DNA of 64,000 nucleotides from Pseudomonas hygromyciniae (lineage in GTDB: Bacteria > Pseudomonadota > Gammaproteobacteria > Pseudomonadales > Pseudomonadaceae), in contig NZ_CP070506.1 of assembly GCF_016925675.1 (NCBI RefSeq), positions 680,501 through 744,500 of the forward strand, read 5' to 3'. Every line of letters begins with the position of its first letter. Position 1 is the stretch's first letter. Shown here one piece after another: positions 37,397 to 45,253 of the stretch. A model generated the notes under the pieces. The model saw only the letters and a program-made list of their open reading frames with translations, did no database searches and had not been told where the DNA came from. Made by a program: the position numbers and the translations under genes.

Positions 37397-38668
37397 CTAT
37401 AACGGCATGGCGGATTCGCGGCGCAGCTTGTCACCCGCCGGGTTGACCGCCTCGCGCAGGAAACCAAAGCCAGTGCGCCGGTCATGGCGGAACAGGGTGT
37501 TGGTGACATACACGTCATCGCGCACCCCCACGACCTCCACCACTTCACTGACGCAGCGCCGGCCATCGGGCATACGGGTCAGCTGGATCACCACATCCAG
37601 GGCCGCACAGATCATCTGGCGCAGGGTTTTCTCCGCGACCACACGACCGGTCAGGCCCACCAGGGTTTCCAGACGCAATAGCGCGTCCTGGGCGTTGTTG
37701 GCGTGCACGGTACTCATGGAACCGTCGTGGCCGGTGTTCATCGCGGTCATCACATCCAGCACTTCCACACCGCGGATCTCGCCGAGGATGATGCGGTCCG
37801 GACGCATCCGCAGGGCGTTGCGGATCAGGTCGCTAGCCTTTACCTCGCCATGCCCTTCGGCATTCGGCGGGCGGGTTTCCAGGCGCACCACGTGGGGGTG
37901 GCCCAGTTGCAGTTCGGCGACGTCTTCGATGGTCACCAGGCGTTCGTGGGGGTTGATCAACTGGCTGAGGATATTGAGCAGGGTGGTCTTGCCGGTGCCG
38001 GTGCCGCCGCTGATCAGGATATTGCAGCGCTTGCCGACCGCTTCCTGGAAGAACTCGAAGATCGCCTGATCGATGGTCTGCATCGCGACCAGGTCGCTGC
38101 TCTTGAGCATGTCCTTACGAAACTTACGAATCGACAGGCACGGGCCGTCCAGGGCAATCGGCGGGATGATCGCGTTGACCCGGCTGCCATCGGGCAGCCG
38201 GGCATCGACCATCGGCGATGACTCATCCAGGCGCCGACCCAGCGGTGCGAGGATGCGTTGCATGACCCGCTCCACATGATGGGCGTCGATAAAACGCAGG
38301 TCGCTCTGGTGCAACAGGCCGTCGCGTTCGATAAATACCCGGTGCGGGCCGTTGACCAGGATCTCGGTCACCGAGGGGTCGCGCAACAGCACTTCCAGCG
38401 GGCCGAAGCCAGTCAGTTCATCGACGATTTCTTCGGCCAGGCGCTCCATTTCATAGCGGGAAATCGCCAGGTGCATGCGCGTGATGTATTCCGACACCTT
38501 GTCGATGACAAATTGCGCCAGGGATTGGCGCGAGCCTTCCAGCAGGTTTTTGCCTGACTCTTCGATGGCGTCGATGATGTAGCGGTGCAGCACCAGTTTC
38601 AGACCATCGTGTTCCACCGCACTGTTAAGCCCGCGTGCGGGTGCGCCGAAGAGCTTTTCGCTGCTCAT
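37397..38668 (-). CDS. tadA: Tad pilus assembly ATPase TadA (CpaF)
   Basis: TadA is the hexameric secretion ATPase that powers Flp pilus assembly. The 423-residue protein contains an N-terminal all-helical domain, ELTGFGPLEVLLRDPSVTEI, and a Walker A motif at 221-229 (GGTGTGKTT, K227). It also has the Asp box VTIEDVAELQLGHPHVVRLE, the Walker B region RMRPDRIILGEIRG, and the His box TGHDGSMSTVHANNAQDALL. All catalytic motifs are intact. It overlaps tadZ by 4 bp (ATGA). Confidence 0.96.
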   Translation of the reverse strand: MSSEKLFGAPARGLNSAVEHDGLKLVLHRYIIDAIEESGKNLLEGSRQSLAQFVIDKVSEYITRMHLAISRYEMERLAEEIVDELTGFGPLEVLLRDPSVTEILVNGPHRVFIERDGLLHQSDLRFIDAHHVERVMQRILAPLGRRLDESSPMVDARLPDGSRVNAIIPPIALDGPCLSIRKFRKDMLKSSDLVAMQTIDQAIFEFFQEAVGKRCNILISGGTGTGKTTLLNILSQLINPHERLVTIEDVAELQLGHPHVVRLETRPPNAEGHGEVKASDLIRNALRMRPDRIILGEIRGVEVLDVMTAMNTGHDGSMSTVHANNAQDALLRLETLVGLTGRVVAEKTLRQMICAALDVVIQLTRMPDGRRCVSEVVEVVGVRDDVYVTNTLFRHDRRTGFGFLREAVNPAGDKLRRESAMPL

Positions 38669-39858
38669 TTGATGCTCCCCCGCAGCCGTTCAAACCAGCG
38701 GGTGGAAGGTTTTGCCAAGCCTTCTGAGCGCTTGGCCAGGCGTTCGCCGAGGGTCTTGAGGTTTTGCGTCAAGGTCTCCCTGGGCGCCAGGCTGAATAAG
38801 GTTTGCCCCTGGTTCTTGGCGTTCAGGCGCACCTCGGGGCTGAACGGCAAAACCGCGATGACTTCCAGGCCGAAGCTCTTTTCCAATGCATCGGTATCCG
38901 GCGCGGCACCTTTGAGGTAGCGGTCCACGAGCAATTTGGCATGATCGAGTTTCATGCCTTTTTCCCGCCACTGGTTCAGCACGGCCAGGTTGCGCCGGCA
39001 GTCGAGGACGTTCTGGTCAGTGCACCACAAGAGCTTGTCGCAGTGGCTGACGAAGGTACGCAAGGCTTCGCTGTCGCGCTGGCCGGTGAGGTTCACCACG
39101 ATGTGCTGGAAGTGTTGGCGCAGGGCACTGAGCAGCATGTACAACTCGGCGGCGCTGGTCATTTCCAGCGGGTCGTCGCTTTCGGTGTAGGCAAGGATGC
39201 GCAGGCCACCGTCGGTGGCGGTGAACGCGCTGTTGATCAGGGTGGTGTCGAGGCGGCGCAGATGGCGCAGTGCATCGCCAAAGTTGAACGAGCTTTCCAG
39301 GCCCAGCAGCGCCAGGCTGTCGCCACGGGGCAGGCCCAGGTCCAGCAGCAAGGTTTGTTGACCGCTCTTTTGCACCACCATCGCCAAGTGGCTGGCGAGC
39401 AGGGCGCCGTCGGCATTGCCCTGGGTGCCATACAGCACGGTGAGCCCGCCCAGGTGCGCGTTGTGCGCCACCGGTGGCAGGCGCTTGCTCAGGCGCCGCA
39501 CCAGGCCGGCGACTTCGCTGGAGCGTGAGCCGTAGGCGACAAAATCCCGCGCGCCGGCACGCATTGCGTTGAGCACCAGTTGATTGTCCATGCCGTCGCC
39601 CAGAGCGACGATGGCCAGCATCGGCTTGGCTTCCAGGGCGCCCTCGATCAAGGCGCTCTGGGCCACCACATGCTCGCGGTCCAGGCCTACGAACACCAGG
39701 TTGGCGAAGGTCACGTCGACCAGGGCCAACAGTTCATCAAGGCTGCCGCCACCGGCACTGACCACTTGGCCCAGGGGCGCCAGGGCGCCTTGCAGCCATT
39801 CCAGGTCGGTGGTGTTGCGGGTGATTGCCAGGAACGTCTGGCTCAGGCTATCGCTCAT
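38665..39858 (-). CDS. tadZ: Tad pilus localisation protein TadZ (CpaE)
   Basis: TadZ/CpaE is a MinD/ParA-like protein with an N-terminal receiver-like domain, thought to position the pilus machine at the pole. The 397-residue protein has a degenerate receiver (about residues 8-125) that lacks the usual phospho-acceptor arrangement. The ParA-like domain starts near 138 (GLTVLYGTQGNADGALLASH). Where an active ATPase has GGxGKT, this sequence reads GTQGNADGA, so the Walker A lysine is missing. LLLDLGLPRGD represents the Walker A' neighbourhood. It overlaps rcpA and tadA by 4 bp each. Confidence 0.9.
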   Translation of the reverse strand: MSDSLSQTFLAITRNTTDLEWLQGALAPLGQVVSAGGGSLDELLALVDVTFANLVFVGLDREHVVAQSALIEGALEAKPMLAIVALGDGMDNQLVLNAMRAGARDFVAYGSRSSEVAGLVRRLSKRLPPVAHNAHLGGLTVLYGTQGNADGALLASHLAMVVQKSGQQTLLLDLGLPRGDSLALLGLESSFNFGDALRHLRRLDTTLINSAFTATDGGLRILAYTESDDPLEMTSAAELYMLLSALRQHFQHIVVNLTGQRDSEALRTFVSHCDKLLWCTDQNVLDCRRNLAVLNQWREKGMKLDHAKLLVDRYLKGAAPDTDALEKSFGLEVIAVLPFSPEVRLNAKNQGQTLFSLAPRETLTQNLKTLGERLAKRSEGLAKPSTRWFERLRGSIK

Positions 39859-41057
39859 TGGGAAAGTCCTGTGCGTCGGTCGAAGTTGCCGTTTTCCAGG
39901 AAGTACAGGCGATACCAGTTGGGGTCGTAGTTACGCAGTTTTTCCCCGGGCAGGGACGGCAGTTGGGCATTGGCGGCCAGGGGCTGGACCAAGTGCGGGG
40001 TGACAATCATCAGCAGCTCTTTTTCCTCGCGGCTGACGTTGCTGTCGCGGAAAAATGCGCCAAGAATCGGGATATCGCCCAGGCCTGGAAACTTGCTGAC
40101 AGTGGAGCGGTTGTTGTTACTGATCAGGCCGCTGATCACAAAACTTTCGCCATCGGCCAGGGACACCGTAGTGTCGGTGCGGCGCACGGTCAGGGCCGGC
40201 ACCTGGATGCCTTCTAGCTGCAGGGCGTTGGCGTAATCCAGCTCGCTGACTTCCGGCGCTACCTTGAGGGAAATCCGTGTGCGGTCGATCACGGTCGGGG
40301 TCAACGTCAGGCGGATACCGAACTCTTTGTACTCGATGGAAATCGTGTCGCTGCCGGCGCTGGGCACCGGGATCGGCACTTCGCCGCCGGCAAGAAAAGT
40401 CGCGCTGTGCCCGCTCATGGCGACCAGGCTTGGCCGTGCCAGGGTGTAGGCAAAGCCGCTGCGTTCCAGGGCATTGATCATCGCCGAAAAGCGCCCACCG
40501 CCAATGCCGATATTGAAACTCTCGTTATCCAGGGGCAGGCTCATCCCGGCCGTGCGCGGGCTACCGAACAGGAAGTTGCGCGTGCCGCCAAAGATCGACG
40601 TACTGGCCTCCTTGAGCTTGGTGCGGCTGACTTCCACAAAGCGGATATCGGTCTGCACCTGGCTCGGCAGGGAAGGGTCGTCGGAGGGCGACAGGGCCAG
40701 GCTGGTCAGGGTCGAGGTGGCCTTGCCCTTGACGAACACCATGCTCTGGCGTGGCTCGCTGGAACAGCGGGTCCAGACCATCAGGCTGGTGGCGCCAGAG
40801 GCGACGCCGGTGAGCAGGAAAGCGCGATCACCGTTGAGGTGTACGTCGGCGATTTTCGGGTCGCCGATGGCCAGGCGAGTAATAGGCACTGGCGACTGTA
40901 GGGTTTGTTGCAGGCCTTCACCGACCTCGACCACGGCCGGCAAGGCGCCCAGGTTGCTGCAGCTGTCGGCGGCTGCGAACGCCAGGCCGACAGGCAGGCT
41001 GGACAGCATCAGGGCCCAGGCCATTTGAGTGAACGCTGGTGCGAAACGTTGGCGCAT
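39855..41057 (-). CDS. rcpA: Tad pilus outer-membrane secretin RcpA (CpaC)
   Basis: RcpA forms the outer-membrane ring through which the Flp pilus passes. The 400-residue protein has a signal peptide (MALMLSSLPVGLAFA region, ending near residue 29). A pilus-formation N-terminal domain follows (VVEVGEGLQQTLQSPVPITR, then LAIGDPKIADVHLNGDRAFL). The secretin domain contains FSAMINALERSGFAYTLARP, LVAMSGHSATFLAGGEVPIP and LADGESFVISGLISNNNRST, closing with ELLMIVTPHLVQPL. It lies 19 bp after rcpC. Confidence 0.95.
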   Translation of the reverse strand: MRQRFAPAFTQMAWALMLSSLPVGLAFAAADSCSNLGALPAVVEVGEGLQQTLQSPVPITRLAIGDPKIADVHLNGDRAFLLTGVASGATSLMVWTRCSSEPRQSMVFVKGKATSTLTSLALSPSDDPSLPSQVQTDIRFVEVSRTKLKEASTSIFGGTRNFLFGSPRTAGMSLPLDNESFNIGIGGGRFSAMINALERSGFAYTLARPSLVAMSGHSATFLAGGEVPIPVPSAGSDTISIEYKEFGIRLTLTPTVIDRTRISLKVAPEVSELDYANALQLEGIQVPALTVRRTDTTVSLADGESFVISGLISNNNRSTVSKFPGLGDIPILGAFFRDSNVSREEKELLMIVTPHLVQPLAANAQLPSLPGEKLRNYDPNWYRLYFLENGNFDRRTGLSQ

Positions 41058-41076
41058 TCAAGGCATCCTTGCTCAA

Positions 41077-42024
41077 TCAGGGATTTTGTTGGGTCGCTTG
41101 GTTACCACGTATGACCTCGATGCCGGAGCGCCTCGGTTCGTTGGCCCCCCCGCTTTGTGCGATTCTTTTCGGCGTCCCGAGCATGGCCAGTTGAGTGAAC
41201 TGGTACAGCTCGCGATTAGCGCTTTGCAGCTTGGCGGGTGCCTCGCTATTCCCGGCCCAGTACTGGCTCAACAACTGCTCATCGGCACTGCGTACGGCCA
41301 AGCGCAAGGTGCCGGCGCTGGTTGCCAGCATCAAGCGGCTCATCAACGGTTGCGGCACCGCCAACACCACGGTTCGCGGAGGGCTTGCCTGGCGTTGTGC
41401 CTGGCGGGCTTTTTCTTCATCGGTGGCGGGCGGCGCGACGGCGGGCTTACCATCGTTGGTCGGTCCGAGGTTATCGCCCACGCTGAGCAGGCGCAGGGCC
41501 GGCACGATGACCTGGGCGGTGGGTTCCGGGTTGGTGCCTTCCGGGCGCAGGAACAGCAGCACATCCACAAAATCCCCGGGGCTCAACTGGCCTGCGGCAC
41601 CGATGACTTCATCGACGGCCACCGCCAGGGCGCGTTCGTCAGGGCGGATCATGCGGGCCAGGGGGCCACCGGCATTGAAGCTCGAATCATCCAGCCAGGT
41701 ACCGGCAGGCAGGGCTCTCAAGGGCGTGCGGCCAATGGCCTGGTCGAGGCTGGTCAGGCTGCCGGCCGGTGCAGTGCGCAGTCTTTCCAGGGTCAGGTCG
41801 GCGGCGGTGAGGGCAATATACGGCGGCACATCATGGGCCAGGACCACCACCGACTGGCGGGTCTGGTCTTCGACGGCGGCGACGGTTTTCTCCACGGAAA
41901 CGCCAGATGGCGACGGTTCGGCAACTGGCTCAGGCGGACGACTCAATATCAGTCCCCAATAGCCCGCGAATAGCGCACCGATTAACAACAACCCGGCCAG
42001 GATCATGCTGACACGACTGTTCAT
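41077..42024 (-). CDS. rcpC: Tad pilus protein RcpC (CpaB)
   Basis: RcpC/CpaB is a periplasmic component anchored in the inner membrane that supports secretin assembly. The 315-residue protein has one N-terminal helix (residues 7-27, MILAGLLLIGALFAGYWGLI). A SAF domain follows (VVVLAHDVPPYIALTAADLT). The RcpC C-terminal region includes AVDEVIGAAGQLSPGDFVDV and LLFLRPEG. It is the first gene of the eight-gene operon rcpC-rcpA-tadZ-tadA-tadB-tadC-tadD-DUF3613. Confidence 0.94.
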   Translation of the reverse strand: MNSRVSMILAGLLLIGALFAGYWGLILSRPPEPVAEPSPSGVSVEKTVAAVEDQTRQSVVVLAHDVPPYIALTAADLTLERLRTAPAGSLTSLDQAIGRTPLRALPAGTWLDDSSFNAGGPLARMIRPDERALAVAVDEVIGAAGQLSPGDFVDVLLFLRPEGTNPEPTAQVIVPALRLLSVGDNLGPTNDGKPAVAPPATDEEKARQAQRQASPPRTVVLAVPQPLMSRLMLATSAGTLRLAVRSADEQLLSQYWAGNSEAPAKLQSANRELYQFTQLAMLGTPKRIAQSGGANEPRRSGIEVIRGNQATQQNP

Positions 42025-42351
42025 GAAGGCTCTCCCTATCCTGTTGCACTACGTGCCCGTTTTTCCCAACGAGTTTCTTTCGCAACCAGGCAGCTATGAA
42101 CATCTAACGATTTCGCTATTTGACGGTAGCCGAGCTAGGACAAAATGCCATTAGCCATCACGATTTATTTTGGAACTATCGACATGCGTCCTGAAAGCAC
42201 GGGTTTATGGCGCCAGTCTTGCGACTACTACTTTGTGATTAATCCGTTCTTACAGTTGTTGAGGTTGATTTTGTTGACAATGCTCTAGTGGCACGCAGCA
42301 ATCACCGTGCAGCACCGCGATCTGCGCAAGCAAGCGCAAAGGAGAAGTCAT
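42025..42351. other. Divergent rcpC/flp intergenic region
   Basis: This 327-bp gap must contain the promoters for the rcpC operon (leftwards) and flp (rightwards). It is AT-richer than flanking genes. A TTGACA hexamer occurs at 42274-42279, but no good -10 hexamer follows at 16-18 bp, which suggests activator dependence; PprB is the natural candidate. No REP element or terminator is present. AAAGGAG at 42338-42344 is the flp ribosome site. Confidence 0.5.
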
Positions 42352-42540
42352 ATGTTCCTTACCTTCATGATGAAGCTCTACCTCCAACTCCAACTGTTGT
42401 TTCATCGCAAAGAGGGCGCCACGGCAATCGAGTACGTGATCCTCGTGGCGGTTATTGCGTTAGTCGTATTGGCAGCGGGGAAATTGCTTGGGCCTCAGAT
42501 CGCGGCCATGTTCGCTAAAGTCGGGGCCGCCTTGACCTGA
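42352..42540 (+). CDS. flp: Flp-type major pilin
   Basis: This is the structural subunit of the Tad pilus. The 62-residue prepilin starts at 42352 after AAAGGAG. It has a leader of about 22 residues ending KEG. The processed pilin begins ATAIEYVILVAVIALVVLAA, with Glu5-Tyr6, the hallmark of Flp pilins, followed by GKLLGPQIAAMFAKVGAALT. FppA should cut between G and A. A second flp-like gene lies 0.5 kb downstream. Confidence 0.94.
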   Translation: MFLTFMMKLYLQLQLLFHRKEGATAIEYVILVAVIALVVLAAGKLLGPQIAAMFAKVGAALT

Positions 42541-42598
42541 TTGGCAGCAATAGTGCGATGAGCAAGCCCATCAGTGATTGTCTTGGAAGGTATTGCTC

Positions 42599-43003
42599 AT
42601 GAACGCTGTTGTTGCGAGCCGCCAGCAGATCCTGTTGGTGGATGACGAAGAAGATGCCCTCGTTGAACTGGCCGAATCGCTGGGAAACGAGGGCTTTGTT
42701 TGTTTCTGTGCCAGCTCCGTCACGTATGCATTGCAGGAGCTGACACTGCATCCTGATATCGCGCTGGTCATTACCGACTTGCGCATGCCTGAGGAAAGCG
42801 GCATTTCCTTGATCAAGCGCCTGCGTGAGCACACCTCACGCGAGCATCTGCCCGTGATTGTCATGTCCGGCCATGCCGAAATGGATGACGTCAGTGACAT
42901 GTTGCGGTTGCAGGTCCTGGACCTGTTTCGCAAACCCATCTACCTGGTTCGTTTGATCGATACCCTCAACAGTCTGTTTCCCCTGGCGCGGGGGAAGCCG
43001 TGA
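42599..43003 (+). CDS. Stand-alone receiver-domain protein between two flp genes
   Basis: This is a single-domain response regulator with no output domain. The start at 42599 has GGAAGG 8 bp upstream; 134 residues. All key receiver residues are present: acidic D15/D16, phospho-acceptor D60 (LVITDLRMPEESG), S90 (VIVMSGHAE) and K112 (LFRKPIYL). It resembles the PprB receiver in layout (xxVEELxExL..GFxC..S..A pattern and DLxMPxxxGIxL), so it may compete for PprA phosphate or act in a phosphorelay; that is inference. It lies 58 bp after flp and 32 bp before the second flp gene. Confidence 0.88.
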   Translation: MNAVVASRQQILLVDDEEDALVELAESLGNEGFVCFCASSVTYALQELTLHPDIALVITDLRMPEESGISLIKRLREHTSREHLPVIVMSGHAEMDDVSDMLRLQVLDLFRKPIYLVRLIDTLNSLFPLARGKP

Positions 43004-43035
43004 CTCATCCATAGCGCCGGTTCAGGAGAGTTCCT

Positions 43036-43224
43036 ATGTTGCTTGCCTCGCTGATGCGGATGTGCGCTTGGTCGATGCTGCTTTTGCGCCGCAGGGACGG
43101 TGCGACGGCCATCGAGTATGTGATTTTGATTGTGGTGATTGCGTTGGTAGTGCTGGCCGCCGGGAAGTTGCTGGGACCGCAGATTGCGACGTTCTTTGGC
43201 AAGGTGGGGGATGCGCTGACTTGA
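43036..43224 (+). CDS. Second Flp-type pilin
   Basis: This is a paralogue of the first flp. The 62-residue prepilin has CAGGAGAG just upstream. The leader ends RRDG, and the mature start ATAIEYVILIVVIALVVLAA is nearly identical to Flp, followed by GKLLGPQIATFFGKVGDALT. The leaders differ greatly (MLLASLMRMCAWSMLLLRRR here), while the mature pilins differ at only a few positions. It could be an alternative or minor subunit of the same pilus. Confidence 0.92.
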   Translation: MLLASLMRMCAWSMLLLRRRDGATAIEYVILIVVIALVVLAAGKLLGPQIATFFGKVGDALT

Positions 43225-43237
43225 GTGCGGCGGCTAT

Positions 43238-43372
43238 TGTGGCGAGGGGGCTTGTCCCCCGCTGGGCTGCGCAGCAGCCCCAATAAAACTTACTGATTTC
43301 TATCAGACGCACCGAAGTGGCCGGTTATGGAGCTGCTGCGCAGCCCAACGGGGGACAAGCCCCCTCGCCACA
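43238..43372. repeat. REPIN, 134/135-bp type, variant arms
   Basis: TGTGGCGAGGGGGCTTGTCC arms face each other around a loop, with GCTGGGCTGCGCAGCAGCCC next to the arms. It is related to the REPINs at 15433 and 27508 but has a distinct arm variant. It fills the gap between the second flp and the convergent TpsB-like gene. Confidence 0.85.
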
Positions 43373-43402
43373 GGTCGGTGCGCCTTTATTAGCTCAACCC
43401 CC

Positions 43403-45085
43403 CTATAACTGATAGCTGAAACTCAACGTATACCGCGGCCGCCGGTTAAAGCTATCCAGCGCCATATCCGACATCGGCTTGGCCGCCTCCAACGCAATGT
43501 TGTAGTACTTGGCATCGCCAAACCGCAGGCCTACGGCGGCCGAGGACATGTCGCTATCTTTCACCGGCAAGTTGTTGAACCACGCCTTGGCACGGTCGAG
43601 CACGATGTAGGGCTGCACGATCCTTACCCAGTCGCCACTGCGGTTGTAGCTGTAGTTGATCTCGTAGGCCACCCCCCAGCCCTTGTCGCCCGAGCCCTGG
43701 TCATCCGGATAGCCGCGCCCGAAGTTCTGCCCGCCGAATACCGCCCGTTCGCTGTCGGGCAAGGTGTCGTCGCTCCAGTACAGCGCTGCCGAAAGCACGC
43801 CTTGCCAATTGTCGAAGAACTTGTCGCTCTGCACCCCGGACAGGCGCAGGCGGAAGAAGTCCAGGTCCGACTTTATCCCTTCCAGGTCGCTGCGCGTCTT
43901 GGCCCCCATGCCGTCAATGCCCTGGTACAGGCCAGCACTGAGGATGCGCAATTGGCGGTTGTCGGCCTTGCGCCAGTCCCCTTCGAAGGCCAGCGCGCGC
44001 AGGTCGGTTTCCACGTCGAACCGTTGCGGGTAACCCACCAGTTGATAGCGGGTCCTGTCGTTCACCCCGTAGAAGCGGGTGCCGAGGGTCAGGGACTCGC
44101 TGGGCGAGGCGATCAGTGGATGGCTCAGGCCGATGGAGAAGCGGTCGTTCTCCCGGTGCGGCTTGAGTGAGAAACCACCGTCCAGGCGGATGTGGGTGCT
44201 CGGGTCGCTGCGATAACGCGCGCCATACAGGCTCAATTGCGTGCCTTCGGCGTTGATGAACTGGCTGTAGTCGAGCCGGTAGTAATGCTCTTTGTCTTCC
44301 CCAGGCGGGAACAGGCCACTGAGGCTCACTTGTTCGCCCATTGATGTGTGGGAATTGCTGGTGCCGGCGATCAAGGCTTGCAGGCCGCCACGGCTGTCGT
44401 CGGTCATGCTCATGCTGCTGGTAAACGGTTTGCGGCTGGCCTGGATATTCATATGCGCGGCACCGTCGGTGGTGCCCGGTGGCGGCACTTGCGCTTGCAG
44501 GGTCACGCCGGGAATCCGCCCCATCAAGGTGGTGTAACGCTCAAACGTCTTGCGGGTCAGCGGGCGTTCGGCCTGGAGCTTTTGCGCCAGCTTGTCGACG
44601 TAGCCCGAGACCGAACCAATGTCGCCCTGCACTTGGTAGTCCTTGATGTAGCCCTCGACCAAAACCACCCGCACCAGGCCCTGCTCGAAGCGTTGGTCGG
44701 GCAGGAAGGCGTAGGACAACAGGTAGCCGTCCTGCTGATAGCGACGGGTGATGCTGCGGGTGGCTTCGATCAGTTGCGCAAGGTTGGTTTCATGGCCAAT
44801 CAACGGCTCGAATACTTGGGCGACTTCCTGCAGCGGGTACACCGTGCCGCCTTCGATCTGCAGTTTGCGGATGGTGACCTTGGTGTCCATCAGCAATGGT
44901 TGGGCTTGCGCGGCCGGGGTCTCCGGCAGTTGGGTCTGCGGGGTCACCGGGCGGTAGGCGTCGGCCGGCAGGTTGGGGACGGGTAGGTTGCGGATGGTGT
45001 CGTTGCTGTTGAGGAAGCTGGGTAGGGTCTCGGCGTGGACGTAAGCGCTGAGGGTGAGCAATAACAACGGCGTCAAAACGCGCAT
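43403..45085 (-). CDS. Two-partner secretion transporter (ShlB/FhaC/HecB family)
   Basis: TpsB proteins are outer-membrane barrels that export a cognate TpsA exoprotein. I start at 45085 (MRVLTPLLLLTLSAYVHA, a clear signal peptide), where GGAG lies about 6 bp upstream; the frame to 45202 is an extension. The 560-residue protein has a polypeptide-transport-associated (POTRA_2) domain (VTIRKLQIEGGTVYPLQEVA, about residues 65-140). A ShlB-type barrel follows (FGGQNFGRGYPDDQGSGDKG, with the conserved late motif) and ends in the aromatic/hydrophobic FSYQL. No TpsA with an N-terminal secretion domain lies beside it; the neighbour is the Gly/Thr-repeat lipoprotein. Confidence 0.9.
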   Translation of the reverse strand: MRVLTPLLLLTLSAYVHAETLPSFLNSNDTIRNLPVPNLPADAYRPVTPQTQLPETPAAQAQPLLMDTKVTIRKLQIEGGTVYPLQEVAQVFEPLIGHETNLAQLIEATRSITRRYQQDGYLLSYAFLPDQRFEQGLVRVVLVEGYIKDYQVQGDIGSVSGYVDKLAQKLQAERPLTRKTFERYTTLMGRIPGVTLQAQVPPPGTTDGAAHMNIQASRKPFTSSMSMTDDSRGGLQALIAGTSNSHTSMGEQVSLSGLFPPGEDKEHYYRLDYSQFINAEGTQLSLYGARYRSDPSTHIRLDGGFSLKPHRENDRFSIGLSHPLIASPSESLTLGTRFYGVNDRTRYQLVGYPQRFDVETDLRALAFEGDWRKADNRQLRILSAGLYQGIDGMGAKTRSDLEGIKSDLDFFRLRLSGVQSDKFFDNWQGVLSAALYWSDDTLPDSERAVFGGQNFGRGYPDDQGSGDKGWGVAYEINYSYNRSGDWVRIVQPYIVLDRAKAWFNNLPVKDSDMSSAAVGLRFGDAKYYNIALEAAKPMSDMALDSFNRRPRYTLSFSYQL

Positions 45086-45163
45086 AGGACACTCCATGGT
45101 CAAAACTGCAGCGGCATTTCGCAGGTTCCCGCCGGGTTCTAGGGCACGGTTCGGGAGTTCCAA

Positions 45164-45198
45164 TAAAAAAGACGAGAGACCCATTGGAATCTCTCGTC
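45164..45198 (-). terminator. Intrinsic terminator after the repeat lipoprotein gene
   Basis: On the minus strand GACGAGAGA (45198-45190) pairs with TCTCTCGTC (45179-45171) and is followed by TTTTTTATTG. It lies between the lipoprotein stop (45254) and the TpsB start (45085), so the transporter is read only by read-through or from its own promoter. Confidence 0.85.
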
Positions 45199-45253
45199 TC
45201 AACCAAGCGTAGGCGCTGTAGGGGAGGCCGTCTAATGGCCAGGTGCAATTCTC

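Noticed and set aside
42274..42302. Sigma-70 promoter for flp from TTGACA
   Set aside because: No acceptable -10 hexamer at 16-18 bp spacing, so it is mentioned only as part of the intergenic region.
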